A stretch of 64,000 bases of DNA from Saccharina japonica (GCA_008828725.1 MEHQ01002443.1:124001-188000); one strand, 5' to 3'. Shown: positions 45,747-56,355, numbered from the stretch's first letter. Numbers and translations: made by a program. Notes: generated by a model from the letters alone, not told the origin.

Positions 45747-47214
45747 GGGAAATGGTCATTTGGGGGTATACCCCCTGGTTTTACGGCCATTTGGGGGTAG
45801 GGTCAAAATGCGCCCGCGGAACGCGCTCCCGCGGGCCCAAACAGGCCTCAAACGCCATTCCGAAGCCCTGGCGAGATGCCCGAAGCCCATGCCCAGCACG
45901 CACACAACTTTTGTTTTTTTTTCAGGCACGTCCTTGGGCCTAACGGGACGGCGGCGCACGAGGGAGCAAACGAAGTCCCCCCTTTGACCACATCTTGGGG
46001 GGGGATAACCCCACGTACCTACTAAATTTATCTACTCCCCCCGATTGACCACTTTTTTCACCCCGTTTGACCGAAACCATACCCCCTTTTGACCATCTGC
46101 GACAGCTTCAAAAACGACTACAGCAGTACGTATCCGCGTCGTCACCGCCCAACAGCCCGAACAGACCACGGGACGGAACATCCAGAACTTGCGAGTAGTC
46201 GGGATCGTTTGCCTCCCAAGAAATAAATTTCGGCACAACTATACAAATCAAATATTTATAGACGATATGAAGATATCGGCTCGTCTGAGAAAACATGACG
46301 GTGATGGGGGAATCAGAACACATACGAGTACGTGTATACTCGGCGTATGGGTCGTGAGTTGCTGGGTGCTTGGTGCTTGGTGCTTCGTTCCTGGGTGCTG
46401 TGGGTCATGGATGCTCGGTGTTGGGTTGTTGGACGGGAGGGGTCTTTGGGACACGAGCAACATCAGGCGCAACGAACGGTCGTTAGTCTTCTTGAGAGAT
46501 GCTTTCCTCCTGTCCCCAACGTATCCATCCCCGACGGCAGGCTGGTGTGTTTGAGTACAGATCACCAGGATCGCACCCAGGCACCAAGCACCAAGCACCG
46601 AGCAACTCACGACCCATACGCCGAGTATACACGTACTCGTATGTGTTCTGATTCCCCCATCACCGTCATGTTTTCTCAGAAGAGCCGATATCTTCATATC
46701 GTCTATAAAGATTTGATTTGTATAGTTGTGCCGAAATTTATTTCTTGGGAGGCAAACGATCCCGACTACTCGCAAGTTCTGGGTATTCCGTCCCGTGATC
46801 TATTCGGGCTGTTGGGCGGTGACGTGGATACGTACTGCTGTAGTCGTTTTTGGGGCTGTCGCAGATGGTCAAAAGGGGGTATGGTTTCGGTCAAACGGGG
46901 TGAAAAAAGTGGTCAATCGGGGGGAGTAGATAAATTTAGTAGGTACGTGGGGTTATCCCCCCCCAAGATGTGGTCAAAGGGGGGACTTCGTTTGCTCCCT
47001 CGTGCGCCGCCGTCCCGTTAGGCCCAAGGACGTGCCTGAAAAAAAAACAAAAGTTGTGTGCGTGCTGGGCATGGGCTTCGGGCATCTCGCCAGGGCTTCG
47101 GAATGGCGTTTGAGGCCTGTTTGGGCCCGCGGGAGCGCGTTCCGCGGGCGCATTTTGACCCTACCCCCAAATGGCCGTAAAACCAGGGGGTATACCCCCA
47201 AATGACCATTGCCC
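45747..47214. mobile_element. Large palindromic foldback transposon (1,468 bp)
   Basis: Left arm 45747-46398 and right arm 46573-47214 are reverse complements over ~650 bp with only scattered differences, flanking a 174-bp unpaired centre. The ends read GGGAAATGGTCATTT and its inverse ...AATGACCATTGCCC. The flanks TACAAAAAT (45738-45746) and TAAAAAAAT (47215-47223) differ at one of nine positions, an apparent 9-bp target duplication. It carries no transposase. The apparent ORFs on both strands are mirror images produced by the palindrome. The 9-bp duplication suggests a non-autonomous Mutator-like (foldback) element. The high arm identity implies either recent insertion or arm homogenisation. 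Confidence 0.82.
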
Positions 47215-47221
47215 TAAAAAA

Positions 47222-47260
47222 ATCATACCCGTACCCGGAACTTCTGTGAGTTCTATACGC
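47222..47260. repeat. ACCCGGAACTTCTGTGAG repeat, block 3
   Basis: One unit immediately right of the palindromic element, same orientation as block 2. The element therefore appears to have inserted into or beside this repeat. Confidence 0.7.
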
Positions 47261-48867
47261 CCGTGCCACAATACCCTATACTAGGGCTCCAGCACCTTTG
47301 TATGGCCACGGACCACGGCCTCTTTTTTCCCAAGAGCTTATTTATGTCAGAACAACCACAACAACAGAGTGTCTGCGCAAATTGAATTCTTGAAGATTAA
47401 TTGCATTACACCAAAAAGAGTGAAAATCCTTCCCGTACTCGTATTGTTTTGTAATAAATTTGTATTTGAGTATTTTCGTATTTTTCGCAATATTTTCATT
47501 ATTAGAGTGTTTGCGTATAACGAATTTCGGGGTATCATTCTGTTCGTCAGAATTAACTCCCGGGGATCAGAATTATCTGCGGTGATTATAATAGGGGGAA
47601 AAAAAAACAGAAATACGTACGAGTGGCTTGAGGAAGTAACGACCGTTTCATCTCTTGGTCTTTTTTTACTTTCAGTACTTTATGTAATAATTAATAATGT
47701 GTCGACATATTTACCCCGAGAATAACCCGGACGCCTTCCATGATGACATGCAGCATGCAGCATGCAGCAGCATCACAGCACAGCAGCATGGCAGCATACA
47801 TAATACCTCGTACTCGTACTCGTACCCGACAGCCGGCAAACAATACTGACTATATCTACAGTACCCACTCGTAGAAACACGACGACCCCCGTCAAAAACA
47901 CGGAGGCTCGATACGGGAGACCTGGAGTAGCATATGGCGCAAATGCGCAGCGTTGAACTGCTGTTTAGGTGGGACGACAGCCGGCAGATACAGACACCCT
48001 CTGTGCGCCGATCGACTGGTTGATGAAAGCAGTAGAAAACTCATCCTGTACAAGCCGTAGTTGTAGGCCATCTATAGTATTAGGAAACAGGAAACCTGAT
48101 GATGCAGGCTGGATTTCTTGTTTGGGAATGAGTGTGTTCTACACTATCTTCAGCATAATAACGACTGTGGAATTTCTTAAGTTCCATCAAATTATCTCCT
48201 TGCATATCTTGTTGTGGTCGTTTTCTTATGTGGCGTCCTGTGCTGTAGGGCATGGTCGAGAGCGACCAGCAGCACCAGCTCGTCGGTTTGAAGTTGTCAC
48301 TGTGTCTGTATGTGACTACAGCAGTAGCTTTTATTATGGTTGGGTGTTGGGCGGGTTTGGAGCGCAGTACTCTGTTGGGTGGGGTTGGAGCGCATGGGCC
48401 TCGCACTGTTTGGAGCGCAGGTCAAACCAGCGAAGTATACGACGAAGATATGAGCTTGCTGTACTTTACGTTGCTGCTGTTGCTGCTAGGTAGGTTTTGG
48501 CTCCGAGACGGCTGCTTGCCTATACCTATAGCGAAAGCCCATGCTGCTGCTGCTAGCTAGCCAGGTTTTGGCTCCAGCACGGCTGCTTGCCATTAACTAC
48601 TATTATAGTGATGGCAGCGGCGTCACTTCTCTTACGTATGTCTCTGTCCTCATCGTGTGGCCGGAACCACTGCCTCGGTGCTTGCTTGGCGCGACCTTGT
48701 TTGTCATTCCACTTTTTTATGTTGTGTGTGGCATATTCGTTTTGAAGTTACGTGTGGCGTATCATCCCGTTAATATTCACGTTTGCCGCGATCTCGATTC
48801 CCTGTCTGATACGTACGTACGGCATGGCGTGTTTACAAAGTCACTTTTTGAGTTGCTTGTATTCTCA
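47261..48867. other. No confident gene
   Basis: An AGAGTGTTTGCG word lies at 47504-47515. Two overlapping frames (47969-48493 and 48252-48560 plus) contain hydrophobic segments; the second (LKLSLCLYVTTAVAFIMVGC) follows a CTGTAG acceptor-like site near 48250. These could be fragments of a spliced membrane-protein gene, but there is no homology and confidence is low. Confidence 0.35.
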
Positions 48868-48914
48868 GTTTGCAAAACTGAGTCTCTGTTTCGGGAATTC
48901 AAATTTGTCTGTCG
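48868..48914. repeat. Direct repeat, CTCAGTTTGCAAAACTGAG copy 1
   Basis: TTCTCAGTTTGCAAAACTGA through TCTGTTTCGGGAATTCAAAT recurs at 49535-49580. The first half is itself a near-palindrome. Confidence 0.8.
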
Positions 48915-49179
48915 ACGAGGAACGTAATGATCGCACAAATGTAATCATCGAAGACTGCCAAGATCTTCCTGGCGAACGCTTTGCGTGATCGTTCTGCCCC
49001 GCCTACTCTTGCGCACGGGTTCTCCCACGTTCTCGCCCGGTGTCTCGCTACCGTTGCTGCTACTCCCCGCCCGTCCCCTCTTGCTCCCCCCTTCCCCTCC
49101 TTCACCCCCTTCCCTTCGTCCCCCCGGCTGTTCGTCTTCGTTCTCATCCTTGCGGTCGTCCTTGTCGTCTTCCTCTTCA

Positions 49180-49350
49180 GGTGTTTTACACCAAACAAAC
49201 GTTATCGTAACACTTTGTGGCCCTTTTTTCTTCCCGACTTTTATTTCGCCAACCAAAGATAAAGNCTTTATCTTTGGTTGGCGAAATAAAAGTCGGGAAG
49301 AAAAAAGGGCCACAAAGTGTTACGATAACGTTTGTTTGGTGTAAAACACC
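49180..49350. repeat. 85-bp perfect inverted repeat centred on an N
   Basis: 49180-49264 and 49266-49350 are exact reverse complements by reading, separated only by the single ambiguous base N at 49265. A third, slightly diverged copy of one arm (TTGGCGAAATAAAAGTCGGG...) lies at 52178-52271. Either a real hairpin-forming element or an assembly join between two copies. Confidence 0.88.
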
Positions 49351-49534
49351 TGAAAAAAAATACATTAATCACAAGATCCCCCCCCCCGCAAGTAGATTGT
49401 TTGCGCTGAAAACCCGTGCTTTCCACCCGTCGACAGCACACCCAGCAGTCAGCAGTGTCTGTGCCGATTCTTCACCCACAAAAAAAAACACAACCAAACT
49501 GAGAACAGCGCTCGATTGCATTTCATCGAGGGCA

Positions 49535-49580
49535 ATTCTCAGTTTGCAAAACTGAGTCTCTGTTTCGGGAATTCAAATCC
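49535..49580. repeat. Direct repeat, CTCAGTTTGCAAAACTGAG copy 2
   Basis: Second copy of 48868-48914, 667 bp downstream. The pair brackets the N-centred inverted repeat. Confidence 0.8.
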
Positions 49581-51928
49581 TGTCTGTCTGTCTTACTTGG
49601 TTTTCTCCCCACACGAGGCTCACCCTCTAGATTTTTTGAGTCACGAAATCCCTTGTCTGACCCCGCCCCCGATCGCACAGACCCTCTCTACTCATCACAT
49701 TACGGGCACCCTCGAAGTTTCAGCTTGTTTGGCGTAGCCTGGGTGATGTTGTGTTGATTTCGGCCAACCTCGTCGGGCTACCCTTCGCTACCCTCGGGTC
49801 TTCGCTCGACGTCCGGTCTTCTCGTAACGATTATTAGGTGCATTTGTACATTTTGTGACCATCGAAATGTACCTTATATTTCCGGCCGGAGTGGCAACGT
49901 GACGGAAGTCTCCCACGCAAAAAAGCGACGAACGTGAAGCACACGCGTGCGTTCCAACTCGACGACCGGCTGCTGCGCACTCGTGTCGCGTCCTCGTTAT
50001 CCAACCTCTCCCCCTCGGCTCCTTTGGAGTGACGGCCCATCCCTGCTCCGTCTCTCTCTTCCTCCCCCGGTGTCCCTCTCTCTGTCCTCTCTCAGCATCC
50101 GACCTCCTATGTACCTCCTCCCAAGCCACCCAAGTTGTTGCTCATGTCGTGACCCTTGTTCGCACTTACTTGATTTATGTATAATAACCCTTTAGTTTGC
50201 TTCTCTCGATTATTCGACACTATTAATGTTTGCCCGTACCTGGTACGTACCCTATTAATGTCTGCTCCCAACCTAACTACGTACCACTCTGAACCGAAAT
50301 ATAAGGACTATTTAAATAAAACGCTAATATGAAAGTGTTTCTTATAGTTCGGGTCAGAGTGGTACGAGACGACATAGTGCGGGGCCTCAGCGTACCACAT
50401 ATTTCCAATGATACGTGGAACGCACACGAGACCACACATGAACACGAAAATACAGTGCGTCATACACAACGGTTGACAGCCCGTTTTCATGGACCCTATT
50501 CGTAATTCGTAATGCATTCGGGAACATATCATTTGAATATTCGGAACGTGTTCCCTTTCAAAAACGAGTAGGTACGTAGTGTGTGTGTGTGTTCTTCACA
50601 TTAAACCTTCGTAGTCGTAGTAGGTGTGTGTATCAAACCTTCCTTTCTACCCGTCGACATCCAGCACACCCAGTGTCCGTGCCGATTCTTCATCCCAAAA
50701 AGGTACCAGTTATGTGGTCACAAAACTACGACACAGAGATACTACGTAGTACCAGCTACCCCACAACAGCCCACCACCACCACCTCCATCGCCGCCGCCA
50801 CCACCCCACCAGCCGAGTACCAGGGGCACCAGAAGCTTGATGCTTGGCGGTGGCGTGGTTCGGCTCCGTCTCTCCCTTCCCCTCTCTTCCTCTCCGGGTG
50901 TCCCTCTCTCGTCCTCTCGCTTCTCTCCGCAGCAGGTCTACAGCAGCACTTATAGTATGTATATTCACTCCATACCTCCATACCCCTGTACCTGGTATAC
51001 GATACAATACTACGTACGAGTACTGTATTTTAAAAGACAATCAAGAGAGGATAAAATAACAAAAACGAAATAAATACGGGGTATAATAGTTGACGTATAC
51101 AGCAGTACCGGCCCGCTCATAAGAAAGTAGCTTGGAAGAAAGTCAGCCTGAGAATTTGAAACAATTAAGAAACCTCTCAGCCTGGGCACTGCCTAAGTTT
51201 AAAGAAAGTGTGCCCCTTCCTGTGTGGCTGGCCTGTGGGAAGACGCCATGACACCACTGCCACCACAGATGGCATCACAGCAGTACCATTGTTTCTGTCC
51301 CTCTCCCTCCATAGTCGTGACTCAGATCCGGGGTCCGCTTCTCCCTCCTCCCCACTATCGTTCTTGCCTTGATTTTCATCGCGCAGAGGGTTCGGCTAAC
51401 TCACGCTCTCGGGCTTTCCGCTAGTCAAGATACTTATAGTATTTATATTCACTCCATACCTCCATACTCCATACCCCTGTACATCGTCAACATCGTAAAC
51501 GATACAATACTACGTATGTATGTACGAGTACTGTATTTTAATAGTCAATCGTTTGTACCTGTACTATTAATACTAACTTCTGCTGTGCTGCTCCTTCTTA
51601 CGGAAAGTTCGCCCGTATCCGATACTCGTATTATACCCCAATTATTTCCGCCGTGTACGATGAATTACAGGGTATAGATTCTTGAAAGTAAAATGGAATG
51701 ACTGCCACGTCCCTGTCGTGAGCAAGCAGCATATACTGTTATCATACCCTCTCAGTACCACACCCCCTGAATCTGGTCGGAGTCTGTTAACTCTCGTTAT
51801 CAACCAATAATGCCGTTAACACACCCCGTCGTTGTCACACCCTCTCGGTACCACACCCCCTGGCTGCAGAGCTCTCGTGCATGGTGTTTATCACCGGGGA
51901 TGCGTTAGATAGCACACCCCTCCACAAC

Positions 51929-51987
51929 AGCACACCCGGTGATAATAAGTTTAAACGCCAAAATGTTATCACCGGGGTGTGCTTTCT
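51929..51987. repeat. Short inverted repeat (hairpin), ~16-bp arms
   Basis: GCACACCCGGTGATAA and TTATCACCGGGGTGTGC face each other across about 25 bp of A-rich sequence. Confidence 0.65.
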
Positions 51988-52177
51988 CCCGTAGTCACAC
52001 AATTACGACACATATATACTGCGCTCAGTGCACAGGACGCAGAGCAGACAATGCAATGCTAACCCGCAGAACTGGTACCTCTCAAGGATTAAGAATCAGA
52101 ACGATACGCACCATATTTTGAATACATACCTACGAGTACCATGTTGTTTTGTCCATGGGCGCTGCTGTTGCACAGCC

Positions 52178-52271
52178 TTTATCTTCGGTTGGCGAAATAA
52201 AAGTCGGGAAGAAAAAAGAAAAAAGGGCCACAAAGTGTTACGATATCGTTGTTGGTGTAAAACACCTGAAA
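52178..52271 (+). repeat. Third copy of the TTGGCGAAATAAAAGTCGGG repeat arm
   Basis: Collinear with 49266-49350, with a 9-bp insertion (a duplicated AAAAAAG) and point changes. It ends TAAAACACCTGAA. Confidence 0.85.
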
Positions 52272-52280
52272 AACATTAAT

Positions 52281-53038
52281 AGAGTGTTTGCGTTTTTTTT
52301 TTCTTACTTTTACTTCTCTAAAAATTCTCCCGAAGGAAGGATTTGCGGTAATTTTTTTAAAAACCGGCAAAAAAGTACTTTAGAGAAGTACGTTTTTGAT
52401 CAAAAGTTACTGTAACTTTTGGCTCTCAGTTTCATTGGCCTACACACACCGAGCATTCTACCGACGCAGAACGCCACAAATTATGGGACATGTCTCCCAT
52501 AGGCCCCAACCTTGCTGCTTGCTCTACACAACACAACAACCGGTGGGAGCACAGAGGCTCGAGAGGTGTGCTACAGTATGATACGGACAAGCGGTGCTGG
52601 ATTTTGCTGACGGGGCGCCGGCGGACTGCTGGCGGCCCGCTACGGTACGCTCTCGCCGGCTTGGTGTCGTGGAGGATGCGCTGTTCAGAAGAACTACTCG
52701 TACGAGTACAAGAAGTTACTCGTACGAGTCGTACTCGTATGGAGACGTAGTCTTACCGCCTTGCTTGTAGAGCGCGACAGGATGACAGATCGCCGTGTAT
52801 CATTTCAATTTCACCACACGGCAGTAGCAGCACTAGCAGCTCTAGCAGCAGCGGCGGCGCGCCGCCACGGTCTAGATATGTCGGGCCCCGGGCGGGCTTG
52901 GAGCGGAGCGTGCCGGCGCGGTGTCGCGCGTAGATCGTGGACAGCAGCAGGAGCAGCACACGACGACAAGAATAGTTGGACGCAAAATCGAGAAAAGCAA
53001 AAACGGAAGTTGTTGCTTCTCCTGCTCTGCTGCTGCTC

Positions 53039-53123
<85 letters not shown>

Positions 53124-53468
53124 GCTGCTGCTGGGGCTGCCGCTGCTGCTGGGGCTGCCGCCACGTAGCTGCAGCCACCGGTGCTGCTGCTTGCGGTCGT
53201 GGGATTGCAGCTGCGGCACTGCGGTCATACCCCTGCCGCCGCCACCGTTGCTGGGCTGCCGTTCCTCTCGTACGCTACTTTTTGTTTTCGTTGTTTCTTT
53301 GGTTTGCCGCATTGCCTCACCCCACTTCCCTTATTATTTTCGGAGGCGTCGCCTGCAGGATTTTGTTTACTTCTACCGCAAACACACCGAAACCATAAGG
53401 GGAAGGGAATTCACTTTTTTTAGCGGAAGGAAAGTATATATTTTTTTTACTTCTATCGCAAACACTCT
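52281..53468. mobile_element. Possible TIR-bounded segment (AGAGTGTTTGCG ends)
   Basis: AGAGTGTTTGCG at 52281-52292 and its inverse CGCAAACACTCT at 53457-53468 are exact inverted 12-mers, flanked by AAT on both sides. The same 12-mer occurs alone at 47504. The interior contains the long CTG tract. No transposase. The enclosing interpretation rests on short termini, so it could be coincidence. Confidence 0.3.
53030..53160. repeat. Long (CTG)n microsatellite
   Basis: Almost uninterrupted CTG triplets from about 53030 to 53120, followed by CTGCCG/CTGGGG variants. It yields poly-Leu, poly-Cys, poly-Ala, poly-Gln and poly-Ser frames that should not be called genes without transcript evidence. Confidence 0.95.
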
Positions 53469-53755
53469 AATAGTTTTGTCACAATTACTTCGGGACAATG
53501 CAACACATTCGGCGAGAAGTTGGCCCGAGTTGACCCGATATTGGCCCGAAACAGGTCCATCATTGTCCCGAAACGGTCACAGGCACACGAGCGAGCGCGG
53601 TAGTCTATTTTACTATTTTACCCACCCTTGCATGATATTCATAAAATTAAAAAAAGACAGCTACCAAGCAGCTACGTATATACTGGTAGCTCTTGGCTAG
53701 CTGTGAGATCGAGGATGTCGCCGCAACTCATCTTTGCAAGCTGAATGTGATACTT

Positions 53756-53822
53756 CGACCCCGTGTACTTACGGCGTGCGTTATGTGCAGGAGCCTCCTG
53801 CAAAAAGTTTTGTGCAGGCTGG
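53756..53822 (-). repeat. Inverted partner of 54348-54410
   Basis: The reverse complement shares CCTGCACAAAAC, TTTTGCAG, TCCTGCACATA and the CTTACG-like end with 54348-54410. The two face each other across ~525 bp that includes a LINE 3' end. Confidence 0.65.
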
Positions 53823-53854
53823 GCGCACAAAAAAAAAAGGAAACGACACCACAC

Positions 53855-54010
53855 ACAACACGTAGGAAGGTCAGAATGAAAAACAAACCGGATCGCTGTG
53901 ATCACAGGACGAAATGAGCAAAAACCATTTTTTTTTTTCGTTTTTTGTTCCCTTTTTCAACTTGGCTTTAGAGACCCCCCCTATTTTTGTTTCGCTGGTA
54001 GGGAAGGGGG
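53855..54010 (-). repeat. LINE 3'-end copy (minus strand)
   Basis: The reverse complement matches 40661-40830: ACCAGCGAAACAAAAATAGG, GGGTCTCTAAA, TGATCACAGCGATCCGG and GACCTTCCTA. Only the 3' UTR is present. Confidence 0.75.
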
Positions 54011-54135
54011 GGGGGGGGGGGGGGGTATTTAAAAAAAACTTGAGTTCTTGTTTTCTGGGATCACAACGGTCCGGTTTCTTCCCTCCAATATAGGGGGGGG
54101 GGGGGTGTGGTGTCGATAACTTTTTTTTTTGTGCG
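54001..54135 (+). repeat. G22 homopolymer and CCCTCCAATATAGG repeat
   Basis: A poly-G run at ~54005-54026, then GGATCACAACGGTCCGGTTT...CCCTCCAATATAGG (54058-54094), matching the repeat at 39645-39730. Confidence 0.6.
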
Positions 54136-54199
54136 CCCTTGGGCTGTGTGGTAAATTTCTACCTCGCCCGTCGACCTAGACCAAGCCAACCCCAGACAT

Positions 54200-54237
54200 A
54201 CCCCTAACGCCTAACCCTAACCCCAACCCCAACCCTT
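54200..54237. repeat. Short telomere-like tract
   Basis: CCCCTAACGCCTAACCCTAA followed by CCCCAACCCCAACCC, a degenerate CCCTAA/CCCCAA run of under 40 bp in the window interior. Confidence 0.4.
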
Positions 54238-54347
54238 TGGGAGGCACGAGGTCGGCAGGGGCAGCCAAGCGGCTCCGCCGCGTGTTTTGATGGTGTTTAA
54301 AAAAACAAAACATGTGGCCCAAAAGGCCAGCCTCACCCATTAAAACC

Positions 54348-54410
54348 GGCATCCTGCACAAAACGTTTTGCAGAGTGGTCCTGCACATAGGACGCGTCTG
54401 TGCTTACGGG
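54348..54410 (+). repeat. Inverted partner of 53756-53822
   Basis: CATCCTGCACAAAACGTTTTGCAG...TCCTGCACATAGGACG...CTTACGGG. See 53756-53822. Confidence 0.65.
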
Positions 54411-54784
54411 TTTTTTTGTATGCAGTATGTCCTCATGCAGGATGTACATCCTGTACGAGGAGAACACAATATGAGGCTGTAGCACGGAGCGTGTTTTTTT
54501 TTTTTTTTTCCGTCGCTTTTATTATCTTCGCCCGACCAACGTGAGGTTCGAGCCCCGTAAACCAACTCTTAGAAGCATTCGAGGGTATATCATCGCAGGC
54601 TCGGTTCTATGCAAAAATCTCCGTCATTTTTTTTTTTTTTTTTCAATCGGATACATTACGAACATGTCAAGGTAAGCTGTGAGACCCTTCGTTTGTCATT
54701 ATTATCATATGATATTGTACTCCTGAAATTTGTACCCACCAGGCGAAACAAAAGATGCTTTCAAGTTTTATCGACTACCAGGCA

Positions 54785-54950
54785 GGGGCGTCCGGACAAA
54801 AGAGAAAACGACACACCACACCCCCAGAGGTCGGAATAGAAAACCGTTGCAACCGTTGTGATCACATGATGAAATAAGAAAATGGGGAAAAAAATGATCC
54901 TTATTTTCATTTGTTTCACTTGGTTTTAGTAACCCCCCCTCCCCCCCCCT
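54785..54950 (-). repeat. Second LINE 3'-end copy (minus strand)
   Basis: A diverged reverse-complement match to 40661-40830 (GTTACTAAAACCAAGTGAAAC, TTCATCATGTGATCACAACG, CCGACCTCTGG). Confidence 0.6.
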
Positions 54951-56064
54951 AACAAACAAAACATTCTGTGAGATGTCGAAAAATATTTTTTCGACCACCC
55001 TCGTACCAGGTGCTATTTATTATGGTGGATGAATGCGGCGAAGAAGATAAAAAGAAGCAATCCTCTCCGCCTCAAAATGACCCTTTTACGTACGTACGTA
55101 GACATGTTCGAAACACCCCCTGCGCCCAGGAGGGACACGTATGTATATACCTGATGAGCGTTGCGCGGATTTCGTACATTTCTGGCTGCACGGACTCTAT
55201 GATATGCATACAGCAGTACACTTGCAGTACATCTACGTAATAATATGAATAAAAAAAAACGAAAGCTGTGTGATCGAGGATTTCATCGATACTCAAATAA
55301 AAATGCAAGCTGCGTGTGTGTTATATAGCGTGCCATCCTGAACACAGCAAGCTGGACGATCCAAAAACCCACGCTCCTTCTGATTTCTATCGTACACGTA
55401 CAGAAAGTACTACAGAGAGGGAAAAAAATCATCATCAGCAGCAGCAGCAGCAGTTGCACCAGCAGCCAATGAACCCAACATTAATAACCTCATGGACAAC
55501 ACCAACCAGTAAATCTCACAGAAAAACACGTAAATACTCGTACTACGTACATGCAATGCGCAAGAAGCGCAAGGAGGCATGGGCGGCTTTTTGAGGGATC
55601 TTGCACTGACACTGACGCTAAGGATTATTAATAGAAGCCTGGTAACGGGACCCATTTGACCGATCGGATGGATGTTGCGAACTGCAGGCGGTGAAGGTTA
55701 AACGCTCTCCATGAAAGAAAAACATTTTGCAATCATTTCAATACGAAACAAACGTAAGCGAGCGTGGATGCTGGCCAGGCGTGAGCTTGATTTCAAATGT
55801 AATATCTTACTATTAATGGGAGCATCAACGTATGTATACGTATACATACATGTAAGCAGCAGCAATGTCTATATACTGCTGTACGTACAGCAGTAGTAGT
55901 GCTTAAACATGATAATAGGGCTCAGGCCCCAGTGGGCCTTGATTCAGTTCAGGACAATAAATAACACTCGAAAGCACTGACATTTTTCAAGTGCCGATGA
56001 CGCCCCTTGCCTGCCCTGGGAAGCGCCTTGCCGTGTAGGTGCTGCCCAACCAAGCGGATGATCA
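54951..56064. other. No confident gene
   Basis: A GATGTCGAAAAATATTTTTT word at 54970 belongs with the 22655 and 38750 repeats. A (CAG)n tract lies at 55436-55453. Short frames only. Confidence 0.4.
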
Positions 56065-56355
56065 AGTGTTATGGTACTGCTGACATGATGTGGAAACGTT
56101 TGGTAAATACCTGGTATCAGGTATAAGAATCGTATTGGTAGTACTTGGAAGGCGGTATCTTAGGTGGGAACCAGGGATGGTTCCCGATGGCTTTGTGCCA
56201 TCTCGTCTTCTCAGTCGTTCATCACGCGAAAACGGAATAAACCTGCTCTTCTTCTATCTCTACGCAAACAACACACGTGAGTACCAACGAGTACCCGTTC
56301 CATAGGCTGACCTGGCTAGGGATACCCTGTCCTCTTATACCTAGCATCACTACAC
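56065..56355. repeat. 291-bp direct duplication, copy 1
   Basis: Nearly identical to 56500-56790 (a few substitutions such as TACCTGG/TACATGG and CCATAGG/ATATAGG), offset 435 bp. Both copies begin AGTGTTATGGTACTGC and end AGCATCACTACAC. Confidence 0.92.

Larger units (their letters stand above)
49351..52177. other. No confident gene
   Basis: It contains the second CTCAGTTTGCAAAACTGAG copy (49535-49580), TACCTGGTA words at 50237 and 50989, and a small hairpin at 51929-51987 (GCACACCCGGTGATAA opposite TTATCACCGGGGTGTGC). A pair of CTCTC(A/G)GTACCACACCCCCTG words lies at 51747 and 51849. The two CTTATAGTAT(G/T)TATATTCACTCC phrases near 50950 and 51430 are a direct repeat. No gene is recognised. 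Confidence 0.45.

Noticed and set aside
46248..47021. ORFs of 175 and 229 codons on opposite strands in the palindrome
   Set aside because: Both read the same mirrored sequence (MRVVGIVCLPRNKFRHNY...), so they are products of the inverted repeat and not genes.
52753..53700. ORFs rich in Leu, Cys, Ala, Gln or Ser around 53.0-53.1 kb
   Set aside because: All derive from the CTG tract read in different frames.
54200..54237. Telomere or chromosome end
   Set aside because: The CCCTAA/CCCCAA tract is under 40 bp, degenerate and internal to the window.
54200..54560. B-box-like GGTTCGAGCCCC at about 54552 as a tRNA gene
   Set aside because: There is no A box at the right distance and no cloverleaf; it follows a poly-T run.
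56130..56175. Resemblance to the 3' part of 5S rRNA (TAGTACTTGGA...GGTGGGAAC)
   Set aside because: Only two short words match; the conserved internal promoter and the 5' half are absent.
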